A DNA stretch of 64,000 bases from Cheilinus undulatus (lineage: Eukaryota; Chordata; Actinopteri; Labriformes; Labridae): contig NC_054877.1 of NCBI RefSeq assembly GCF_018320785.1, positions 32,572,151 through 32,636,150 of the forward strand. The letters are read 5' to 3'. Numbering within the stretch: the first letter of the stretch is position 1; each line of letters starts with the position of its first letter. Shown here piece by piece: positions 36,901-47,345 of this stretch. The position numbers and the translations under genes are program-made. The notes beneath the pieces were generated by a model. That model was not told the DNA's origin. It saw only the letters and a list, made by a program, of their open reading frames with translations, and ran no database searches.

Positions 36901-39900
36901 ACAGAGCAAATGCATCTCTGTAATAAAAAACAAAAAGAAAGTCAAACAATGGCACAAAACAGCGTATAGTGCGGAAACATATTTGTTATTCTTACTTGTA
37001 GCAGTTGTTGTTGTATTTGTTGTAGCTTCCTAAAGATGCCAAACAGCCAGTGCAGACAGCGTATGAGAATAATATCTGGCTCCCAGCATCCATCCACACC
37101 TTGAAACAATGACATGATACCCATACTAAGGGCAATGTTTCCAATGTCTACCCTTAATGTCCAGAGTTTTGACTTTCCAGACCCAGTAGTCATGTAGAAC
37201 CATGAAATGAAGACTTATTCTTTTGTTGAAAAGACTTTCACATTGATTATATGTGATTTAGCCAGCACCCATACTTTCATCTAACCTGAGGATCAGCCAG
37301 ACGTGCTGGATCAGGAGAGAGGTAAAATCTGATCCCATCAGCAGCTCCAGGCAGAGTCAACCCTCGGATCAGCAGAGCAATCATCATCACATAAGGAAAT
37401 GTGGCGGTGAAGTAGACAACCTGAAAGACAAAGAGTGACATAGATACATGAAGTGTAATCAATAAATGCATTTTAATGCACTGCAGTATTTGAATCAGTC
37501 AGTTTTGTCACGTAATCACTCACTATCACTTTACTAGGTATACCGGCTCAACCGCTCATCAATGCAAATATGAAATGAGCCAATCACTTGTCAGTAATAA
37601 ATGCATGTAGACATTCAGACATGGTTGAGATGATACTGAGAATCAGAAGGGAGAAGAAAAATCTTAATGGCTTTAAATGTGCTGGCTGACAAAAGCATCT
37701 GAATAGGTGTACCTAATAAAGTGATCAGTGAGTGTTTGTCGTTCATGGTCCTCAGGGTAAAATGAACATGAGGGAGAGGGCCCAAAAACAGACAGTGACA
37801 TTGAGCTAAAATGTCTTTGTTGATAAGACAGTGAAGTTTAAAAAAAAAGCAACGAAAGTAGTCAGATGATGGAGAACATATTTTGAAGCATGCAGAAAAT
37901 GGAAAGATTAGAACCTGACAGAAATGAGGGCAAACAGGGACACAAACATGAGAAGAAACTGCCAGAATTCATGAGATGGATGAGAAAGAATATGCAGCAC
38001 ACTGAGGCAGAAGAACATGGCTGTAAAACATAATGGCAAGATGAAGTGTCACAAACAAAACTAAGTGAATTTAGTTGCCCTCCACCAGCTTGCTTTGTTA
38101 ACACGTTCAATCCTTTTTTTTTTTTCACCTGCAGTAAGTCTCATCGATAAGACCCTGGACTCCCACTCATGGCCGTCCATAAGGGGGGATAAAGGGGAGA
38201 GCCTTCTGGTGCCCAGCCAAATGGAGGTCAGGAAAATCATGCTCAGTGGTAAAGTTAAGAGACAGAAAATTAATTTTATTTATTTATAATAATTTCAAAT
38301 AAAGCCTTTTTCAAAATGTGAATCCCTTTTCTGAGAACAGAATGACCTTTTTTTGGTAATGTTAACAATGTGGATGGGCAAAACAGAAAACTCAAGTCTG
38401 CACACCAGAAGCTGCTCTGAAGCTTGTTTAATGAAGATTATCACCCCATATGTAACAATTTGGGCCCTAGCCCTTCATCAGACATGAGCACACACACCTC
38501 CATATATGCACGGCCTGAATCACCTGACAAGTCACGTGACACAGCTCTGCAGAATTGTGTCACATGAGGTGTGTGACTTATCTTGCTTCAGCACCTAGTA
38601 TTCAACTCTTTGGGATGGGCAGAGTGTCTTCATAGCTAAGCCTTGATCTGCACAAATGTCAGGATGCCAGGGAATAAAGTCGAAAAAACTGATTTAACTT
38701 CAAGGAGGAAATAATTGAATAACTGGGGGGAAAAAAAGGAAAAAATTGAAAAAATGGGTTAAAAGGCAAAAAAGTGGCCAAACCACAGCCAAAAAACTGG
38801 CAGATAATGGGTGGGAAATGGTGAAAAGTAGTTGAAAAGTGGCAATAGTGGATTAAAAGTGGCCAAAAACAAAAAGGGGGAAAAAATTGTTAAAATAGGA
38901 CAAATGGGTGGATACAGTTATGAAAAGGGTTAAAAAGTGGCATAAATAATCCATTTAAACCTCAGAAGTTAAAGGGAACATATTATGCAAAAATCTCTTT
39001 TTCAGTCTTTTCTAACAAAATTACAGTGTGTATCCCTGGCCTGTCCACAATCCCTTCAAGTACCAGAAAAATCCCCCCCCCCCCCCCTTTCAGAAATTGT
39101 GTGCTGAAACAAGATGTTTTCAGATTTTCCCCTCATGATGTCATGTGGGGAGTTAGCACCGCCCCAGGTTCGGTTCTTTAATGTTAAGTGGATATCAGGA
39201 AGACCGAAAATAAGAGCACAACTTATCAAAGATGAGCTATCTTAAAGAGACATGAAAATATGTTTAACCTTTCCTGAAGACTTGACACCTTTCCAGATAC
39301 AGAAGTAACAAATAATCCAGCTCAGCAGAAGACATCCAGCCAGGTCCCAGCGGACAGCACCCATCTCTTCTATCCCTCCAGACAATCCCAGGACCCTCCT
39401 CCTAAACACAACAACAAACACTTGTTTAGGAACATTTTCTTTTCTTGTTTTGCAAGGCAAAAACTGCAGTTTTAGTAAGAAGGTTTTCTCCAAACACATA
39501 CTGCCAGAATTCTTCAACTGAAGAGGCCGCGTTCAGAGAAATGTTCACATGTGATGACTGATTCAGTCGATAGTCGACACAGTTGTCTGGGAGAGAGAAA
39601 GTAACAACAACAGGTTAGAAAGTATTAATATTAATTGCACTAAGAGTTTGTAGAAATGCAGGTGATGATTTCATTTTGCAGTCCTATAGTCACTGCAACC
39701 AAGGTAGTATGTCATTGCTTTTCTGTATTTGATGAAAACCATCAAATCTAACTAAGAATTACTACATCTCTGTGTACTTGATGATATTTGCAGCATATTC
39801 TGCTAGAAAAACATCCAAAAATGTTGAAAATACACCTGAGTTTGTTAAAGACAAGACTTAAAGACGGGTGGGACTATTTTCGGTGGTGGATTAATACACA

Positions 39901-42091
39901 TTTAATATGAAATCATGCCTCAAGCCATTGTTAAACATGCAGTCTAATCATGTATTAAAGAGCCTCTTGTATTGTATTAATGTGATTATAATGTGATGTC
40001 AAATGCATATTTGTATTTTGTTTTTAATTTGTGAAGTTTCTCTGATGTAAGTTCATCAATCATATACTGAATAACATGGAACATTTCAGCCTTTGCTTTG
40101 AGCGAAGAGCTCTATGCTAATACTTATGCTAAAACATGAACACTTTTTATGTTTCTGTTTGTTTGATTGGCAATGTGAAAAATATAGATGTCACCAGAAT
40201 GATCCATTTAATCTAACAATTTTATATACATCACATTCAGAAATTATTTAGTCAGTTTCGTCAGTTTCGTTGAGTTGCAGCCTGATGCTATGGTATAAAA
40301 ATCAGTCTCAATCTCATTAATGTGTTTCATCATGACAAAGTGAAAACAGGATTTTAGAAATGTTTGCAAATTAATCAAAAAGAAAAAAAAAAAAAAAGCG
40401 GCGTTGACTTAAATACGATCCTTTACTCAATACTTAGTTGAAGTGACTTTGGCAACATGTACATCCTTAAGTCTTTTTGTATATGACACAACAACCTGCG
40501 CACAGCTGGATTCTTTGCAAACCTCTCAAGCTCAGCCAGGTTGGCAGGTCAGTAGACGTCATTTTCAGGTCTCTCCAGAGTTGTTTGGTAGGGTTCAGGT
40601 CAGGGCTCAGGCTTGGCAACTCTAGGACAACAGTAGAGTTGTCCTAAAGCCACTCCTGTGTTGACTTGGCTGTGTGCTTTCAGCATTCCCTCAACAATGA
40701 CCGATCTCTCTGTCCCTGTTGGGATGGTACTGAGCAGGGGATAAGCAATGCATGGTTTTCCCCAGATATAAGCCAGAGGAGAGGCTTCCGTCGCTGCAGT
40801 GATGGTTGTCCTTGTGGAACCCATCTCCACACAGGATCTCTGGAGCTCAGTCAGAGTGAGCATAGGGTTCTTGGCCACCTCTCTTACTAATGCCCCCCCT
40901 CCCAGTTGTTCAGTTTGGCCAGGCGACCACCTTGGAAGAGTCTTGGTTGGGCCAAACTTCTTCCATTTGAGAATTATGGAGGCCACTGTGCTCTTGGAAA
41001 CCTCAGTGGAGCAGGATGCATTGTCAGCAGTGGGGCCTGTTACAGAGAGTTGTGTGCATTTCCACATCACTCTAATCAAGGAGTAAAAGAATATCAGCAA
41101 CAACCAAGAGATGTGGGAAATGTGATATTTCAGGGGTTTTTTTTCTTGCTACATTTCTAATATTCTGTTTTCACTTTGTCATTACGGGGTACTTAGTCTA
41201 GATTAATGAGAGAACATTAGGCTGCAACATATCAAAATAGAAAAAATGGAAGTGGGTCTGGATACTTTCTGAAAAGATTGTTTATCACATAATGAGATAA
41301 GTCATGTGCACCTGTGTTCCAGGTGTTGTTACAGTGAGCCCAGGGGAGAACATCATGGAAGGTGGAGAAGAGGTAGAGGAAGGCCCAGGCTAGAATGACG
41401 ATGTAATACATCACAGTGTAGAGCATCAGCACCATGCCACCGTAGCCTAAACCTGAAGCAAAATATCATCAAAACAAAACCTTAACATTTTTCAATACAG
41501 TGTTCATGTTGGATCTCATGTACTATCATGTATAAAGTTTATTTAGTTCAGTTTGATTTCTGCACAATAAAAAATATAAATGATCTACAGTGCAGGAAGA
41601 AACTAAGAAGTAAAAAGAGCTAAATGATGGCATTACATGAACACATAACTGTAACATGAACACAGTACCTTCAAATAAAGGACATATTTTTCTCCAGCAT
41701 GTGATTCCACCTTGACCAGTTAACTGTCCCAGAGAAACTTCAAGAAAGAAGGTGGGTATACCACAGGTGAACAGGAACAATACATAAGGCACCAAGAAAA
41801 CTCCTGGAGGGAAAGAAATGATGAAACACAACAATCAGACACAAAATAGCACCTTAAAGTCCATAACTTAAAAACTTTTAGACTTATGAACCAGCTCTTA
41901 CCTCCTCCATTTTTGAAGCACAGATATGGAAATCTCCAAACATTTCCCAGACCGATAATTTCTCCAACTACTGCCAACAGGAACTCCCTCTTGTTGGCCC
42001 ACTGACCCCTGTTGATACTCTTTGGAGAGGGATTATTTACGCTCATGTCGTCTTTCATCAGTACTTTCTCTGGATTTCTGTCTGGCCCCAT
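33962..42091 (-). CDS. slc6a13: SLC6 family Na+/Cl- dependent transporter, GABA transporter 2-like (14 coding exons, complete)
   Basis: Plasma-membrane symporter that couples Na+ and Cl- gradients to uptake of GABA or a related osmolyte. Coding exons in order: 41902-42091, 41669-41803, 41312-41452, 39502-39586, 39269-39401, 37286-37420, 36996-37099, 36793-36917, 36571-36683, 35307-35444, 34975-35077, 34769-34869, 34176-34346, 33962-34096. All introns are GT-AG, and the exons sum to 1,809 nt, giving 602 residues, the size I know for mammalian GAT2. TM1 carries [14 protein letters not shown] at about residues 43-56. The Glu at 44 is typical of GAT2/GAT3/BGT1; taurine transporters have Gly. The second extracellular loop has the Cys149/Cys158 pair and Asn sequons at 150, 164 and 170. 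TM6 reads [19 protein letters not shown] (about 284-302), and TM8 has LDSE instead of the usual LDSQ. The start ATG follows the acceptor at 42110-42111. The SLC6 family is certain; the exact orthologue (slc6a13, slc6a12 or slc6a11-like) is inferred. Confidence 0.9.
37521..37735. mobile_element. 215-bp MITE in the fifth coding intron of the SLC6 gene
   Basis: It starts cactcactatcactttacta and ends ataaagtgatcagtgagtg, a near-perfect terminal inverted repeat. The interior gccaatcacttgtcag and gtagacattcagacatgg belong to a repeat family common in fish genomes. No coding capacity. Confidence 0.8.
38310..39235 (+). repeat. Minisatellite-bearing dispersed repeat in an SLC6 intron
   Basis: Segment 38360-38380 has aacaatgtggatgggca, a flank also seen in inverted form at 63298. 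A degenerate array of aaaaagtggcaaaaatggg-type units follows (38700-38945). After it comes aaagggaacatattatgcaa, the start of another common fish repeat that runs to about 39200 and holds a poly-C run. No coding content. It lies between the exons ending at 37420 and starting at 39269. Confidence 0.55.
40237..41275 (-). pseudogene. Tc1-like transposon relic in the third coding intron of the SLC6 gene
   Basis: The inverted ends share gcagcctgatgctatgg and gtgaaaacag with cattaggctgcaac and ctgttttcacttt on the right. The minus-strand frame 40600-41103 reads [14 protein letters not shown], then [21 protein letters not shown], the Tc1 helix-turn-helix and linker. It then jumps, by an internal deletion, to the distal part of the transposase. 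It is transcribed in the same direction as its host gene but is not an exon. Confidence 0.85.
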
Positions 42092-42109
42092 TTGAACGAG
42101 TCAGCTGAT
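42092..42109 (-). other. slc6a13: 5' UTR portion of the first coding exon of the SLC6 gene
   Basis: Reading the minus strand, a polypyrimidine-poor but valid acceptor (tttcag) ends at 42110, and 18 bases of leader precede the ATG at 42091. This implies at least one non-coding 5' exon further upstream (above 42.1 kb). I could not place it. Confidence 0.5.
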
Positions 42110-43777
42110 CTGAAATGAATTTAAAGTGATAAAATGTGTACTTTTAGATTCAACAAGTATGAAATACTCACAAATTCCCCTGTAGGCACCTTGTAAACAA
42201 ACAATCCTCTATATTAACTAACCCAGCAGACTCAAGCGATCATTAGAGTGGGGGGTTTCTTCCCGAGTATTCAGGGCCTACCTTACATCCATGCAGCAGG
42301 CTTCACCACAGAACAGTTGTCATTTTCATTTTCACTCCAAATAAACACTCTATGTGAGTGGAAAATTTTACAAGCACCTATCTCACCCATGGGTGAAGTC
42401 GTCATAAATGAGGTGTGGTCTGCCACGTCTTTATCTTAAAGCAACAGAAAGTGACAGTGCCAGATACCAACACAAGCTTAATGTATGCTGTATATCTGTA
42501 GTCAGAGCCTATTATCATGGCAGTTCATGGCACTGGTTGGTACAATATACTCCCCACACGTTAACAAACAATGAAGTTAAAGAGATTTTTTAAAGAGATT
42601 TTTTAAAGAGATTTTTTTCAAAAACCATCAGATATTGTCAGTACAGACGTTTAAAGAAAACAGAAAAGAAAAGTTTTCTGACTATGTCTAAAGATATAAA
42701 CATTCTTGGGTAATTTTTTTGAGACTCTTGGCAAGAGTTTATGTCACATGCTTTCTGGGAGCCTCCAGATTGTGTATTTAGGCCAGATTCCCAGTCACAA
42801 AATTCATAATACCTTTCCATTTGGCTCAGTCCTTTAGCATTTTTTAACTGTTTGTGATGAAAAATGACCTGCACAGCAAAAAGGGATGAGTCATGATGTC
42901 TGATGGGAGAAAACTCAGCATTAAAAGAGGTAGTGAGAGATCGCCCTCTGCTGTATTTATGTTTGCATGTGTGTGATTTCTGTTTTGTTTAAATTGGAAA
43001 TATTTTTTAATGATTAAAAAAAATATTTCAAAAAAGAGCAACCTGGCTGACTATAGCTTATAACTGGTTATTTGGGCTATTGGTTTGATACAAACCTCCT
43101 GTTTTTTTTTTAGACTTCTCTGAGCAGACTGAAGTTTAACTCTGCACAAAGACTTCCATCTGTTGTCTGGTTTATACATCGACCATAAAACATCAACCTG
43201 TAGTTATTGTTACTGTGCCTCAGTTTGATTATGAATGGTTCATTTACAGACTTTTTCATGTTTTCTCATATAAATGAGTAAAAGGACAATTCTTCAGTGT
43301 CCTCCTGCTGGTGAAACTTACATTTCAAATATTTTTGTAGAGCAAATAAAGAAACCAAACATATCACAACGGAATCATAAAAGTGGGCTTTTTTTTTTTT
43401 TTTTGAGTCATTATTTGAGTGTTTCTGCGTTTTTGTGATTCTGAATTACTATAGACCTGGAAAAGGAGAAATAAATGTTACCACTAGTTGTGAATTCACT
43501 ATTAAGGAAAAGTATTTAATTTCTCAAAGACTCAATAAACTAAAATTAAAATCTAAAAATAGCAGATATAAAATTATTTTGATAAGTCATAATATTATGG
43601 CTCTATATGGACACTGCCTGCTATGCAAGGTCCAGCTACGCAGTTCTACAATAAGTTCTTTGCTTTCAAAGCCTGAATATTTTCTGTTTCTTTTGTTTGT
43701 TTGTTTGTTTGTTTGCTTGTCTATTTGTTCTTTGACGTGAGCTGTCTAACAAAAAATTTCATCATGTTTCTCTCAAT
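42110..43777. other. Upstream region of the SLC6 gene
   Basis: It should hold the SLC6 promoter and at least one non-coding exon, neither of which I can place. A 14-bp unit (taaagagatttttt) repeats three times at 42578-42619. A second CTCF-like core, ACAGCAGAGGGCG on the minus strand at 42942-42954 (one mismatch), lies here. A (TTTG)n tract lies at 43688-43715. Confidence 0.4.
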
Positions 43778-44448
43778 TGTTACGGCCACAGCCGCATCCC
43801 CCCCTTTGTGTAACTAATTACTTCTGTGGAGTGTCTGTGCATGTGTGTGTGAGTGGCTTGGGTGCCCTCTAGGCTGATGCCTGACACCTGTGCTGCTGGT
43901 GAAGGTGATCGGTGAGCAGCTGCAGCAGAACCAATCAGCCAATGAGAAGCAACACCAATCAGCCCAACCCTCATAAAAGTCTGGACTGCCAGCAGTTGAC
44001 GCGCAGCTTCAGCTTAGTTTTGAGCTCGCCACTGTGCCTCTTTGTGTTTGATTTGTTTAGTGTTTTGAACTTCTGTTAAGATTCTGTTTGAGGCACTCGT
44101 TTGATGCACTGGGCCAGGTTGTAGTTTAGTTAGGCACACACTCACATGTAGGTTTTTTTATTTGTTTAGTCACACTAGGTTTAGGGGTGCTTCTCTTTTG
44201 TTATTAGATTTGGTTAGTTAGTGTAGTTAGTTAGGAGTTATGTTCAGTTTGTATCACCAGTTAGTTAGTTTTAAAACACTAGTTAGACACTGTTTTATTT
44301 GGTTATTAGTTGAGCAGCACTCGTAGGTCCTTTCATTTTGCCTCACTTTTGTTAAGCACAATTTTACTTTTGTAATAAATACCTTAAATTTACCAACTAC
44401 ATCTGGTTTTATGTTACTTCCTTTACCCACAACGAGCTGGTCGTAACA
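43778..44448 (+). mobile_element. Solo LTR of a Gypsy-type retrotransposon
   Basis: Begins TGTTACGG and ends CGTAACA, a TG..CA terminus with inverted ends, and is flanked by the 4-bp duplication CAAT (43774-43777 and 44449-44452). Inside are a TATA-like cataaaagtc near 43972 and an AATAAA near 44378, in the order expected for U3-R-U5. No primer-binding site or gag-pol sequence follows, so the element was reduced to one LTR by recombination. Family (Gypsy rather than another LTR class) is inferred. Confidence 0.8.
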
Positions 44449-44452
44449 CAAT

Positions 44453-46290
44453 GTTTTTGCTGATATGCCTTAACCAAAGTGTATTCAAAGGGAAAATAAA
44501 GCATGCAATTAATCGTGATTAAGAATAATTAAGTGCACTAACTGTGGACCGTGATTAATTGTGATTAACTTGGTTAATCTTGAGAGCCCTAATATTTACC
44601 TATTCAAAGTTTTCATTGGCCATTCTCAGGCAACAATTTAAATATGAGGTCTGAGAGCAGAATATTAATTTTTATGTCACAAAAATACACTTTACATCAG
44701 TGATCATCAACTGGAGGCTCAGGGGCCACATCAGGGCCCCCATGGCTTCCCATCTGGCCTTTGGAGGATAACTAAATTCAGAAAATTTGAGATGGAAAAA
44801 AATTGGCGTGCTATTGTTGAGCATTGTTGTTTGAGAGTGCAATTTTCCTTTCTGAGAATCTACACAAAAGACCTGTTCCCTGCATGTGTATTTGACCAAT
44901 CACGGCACAGCTTATTAACATCAGCTTACAGACATCAAGAAGGCTCCAGAAATATGTAGGTAAAATATCCCGATCACCCCCTTGTGGCTGGCTTTAGTAT
45001 AAGTTTAGTAAGGTTTTAGTATGTAATTCTGAACTTTAGAAAAATGCCATATGAGAAGGTTCAAATTAATATAATTACAAATGAATTATGAATTTGAGTT
45101 TATTAAAAAAAAAAAAAAACATTTAGAACCTGTTTTTACACCAGCCTGACTTTTTAGTCGCAGGTGAGCTGTGATTTTAGGATGAATCAGACAGTTTAAA
45201 TGATCTGAAATCAGCAGTAAAGTACATAAAAGTTTGTCTGTACCTTCGTGTGTCACCGGGATGCTGCTGCATGGGTCCTGCAGGATGTTGAGAAATGAGC
45301 CAAACAAGCTTAAACAAGAAAAGAGAGAATGGTTGATCCAGGGTTTGGCTTTGGCATGTGCTCCTGTTGTGAGGGAAGTTCGCACACGCATCACAGCACA
45401 AGGTCACATCTGGTAATAAGTATCTTTTTGGCTACTAATGTTGACATTTGACCAATGAGAGCAGCCTGTCTGTAACTCTGTTCAGATTATTCACTGGGCA
45501 GACAGTTCTGGTGGGTTTGTGCCTCTTACATTTGTTTTCAGTGAGCATTTTACAAAGCTGGAAATCTGAAGAAAACGTGGAGATTGCATGCTCTGTTTGC
45601 TTGTTCGAAAAACTGAGATGATCTGAGAGATGTGATCATATGTAACACATGGGAGGCTTTTCTTTTTAGCAAGAAGGGTTAGGTTTGTTAAGCAAGTGAA
45701 CAGTGACAAGTATGCAGAGCCATTAAAATCCATACAGGCTTTTAACATTGCATTGCTAAGGCCTTGTCCTCAAGTCTAATGACACAAATACCAACAGTTT
45801 CTTCCAGCTCTGCCTGAATCACTCCTGTTTAGGAGCAGAGAGGTCCTTTCCTGACAATCATTCTGTAACAGCTGCTTGTATGAAACTATGCAGAAGCCCC
45901 TTGAATCATTATTTTTTGAGACCAATGGGTTAAAATGTAAGTGTCGGTTTTAAGTGAAGATGTGTTGACTTAAATGACAGGAGGGGCCTCACTGACTAAG
46001 GGGCATGAAGTGTGCACAAAACTCTGTGAGAAATTAATTATTGACTCTTTGTTTTGCTGTTAATCATATCTAAATTCACTACTAATATCAACTAAACAAG
46101 ACTAGGCTAAAACCTAGTATATGGCTGACAGCAGCTATCTTAGATGCCTGTTGAAATGCCAGACTGAATTGTGTATTTTGGCAGAGTGATAAGTGTTTGG
46201 GTGGGTAATTGTGCTGTCCCTAATGTCTCTGGGTTGAGAACTGAAGGACCTTAATAGTGTAAAACATTAAGCCCTGTTGGCAGGAAACAG
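44453..46290. other. Non-coding sequence with repeat fragments
   Basis: Segment 44500-44595 (caattaatcgtgattaag, then gagagccctaa) is the end of a common fish repeat. Segment 44695-44770 (agtgatcatcaactggagg) resembles a hAT terminus. No gene is seen in the rest. Confidence 0.45.
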
Positions 46291-46782
46291 CTAACCCGAC
46301 ATGCCAGATTGACTGAATATATTTCACAATCATCTGGGAATGTTCCCATAGAAAGTGTTTGGAAGGGCAGAACTTTTCAGAAAATCCTCATAAGGTGATA
46401 GGGGGAATGTTCTGTGCATCACATTCATGACAGACTGTCATTACTAATGACACAGTGCACATGTGCTAGTCTTGTGCAGGCCACCGCTGCCTTTGATTGT
46501 GTTAATGGTGGAGCTTCATATAAAATTGATGCCAAGGCCACTTGGGAGACATGCAAAAGCAACTTCTGTGCCAAGAAAAGCATTTGTTTTAAAAAGAAAT
46601 GTAGGCAAGCTCAGATTAAACTGCCGCTTCCCTACAGCTACATCCGAGCTAACGGCTACTGCAGCAGCAGGGCCTGGATACACCGGAAAACCCCACTGTA
46701 ACGAGTACAAGCCTGTGCCAAAACAGAGCGGTAAAAGAGCAAAAACATCTTTTCTGTCACGGAAAGCTTTCAGTGTTGCTCT
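46291..46782 (-). mobile_element. Helicase-carrying repeat, copy C
   Basis: The left end, ctaacccgacatgccagatt, then atcatctgggaatgttccc, matches copies A and B. On the minus strand 46516-46785 reads ATLKAFRDRKDVFALLPLCFGTG, the region leading into motif I (Walker A) of a RecQ-like helicase. The expected GKS is lost and the rest is unrelated. Copies A and D carry the first exon and this copy carries a later one, so all derive from a longer element. Confidence 0.55.
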
Positions 46783-47345
46783 CATAGACTGTAAAAAGAA
46801 CTAGACAAACCCTGTGTGACGTCAGCCGTCTGCCTACAATAGGCAGACTCAAACAGCTCACGAAGCCAATCCGCAGCAGCTTCAACATTGAAATCCCGGT
46901 CTCAGCCAAACTTTGGATCAACCTAACGGCCAGCCCACTAAGCTCGACTTTGTGTCAGCTAGCTAGCTAGCATTCTGGTTGACATAAATATTACTTCTGC
47001 CTGTCAAGATACCTGTCAATCAAATGAGACGTCTCAGTGAGGTTTTTCTAAGTGATGTTTTTCTAAATATAATCTAAACCATTGTGGTACAAAAAAAAAT
47101 CACCCCAGTACAGTGAGGGCACATGAAGACATTAGCTAATGAGACACGTTTGGTTTTCTGAACCAGGCTGTAAACCAGTTTATTTCTAGGGTAAAACCCG
47201 GCTTTTTTTTTTTTTTTTTACTGGACTTCCGGTGTTCCTGCAGCCAGTCTCAAGTGGACACTCGCTGTATTGCAATTTTTTGCACTTCCACATTAGCTTC
47301 ATTTTTCAGGACCAGAGGTTGCCACTAGGTTGCTCTCTGCCCTTG
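46783..47345. repeat. Dispersed non-coding fish repeat
   Basis: From tagactgtaaaaagaactag to gaccagaggttgccactagg. Both edges are phrases I associate with a widespread fish repeat (gtgtgacgtcagcc, then cttccggtg). A poly-T run is inside. No coding content. Assignment is by resemblance only. Confidence 0.4.
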
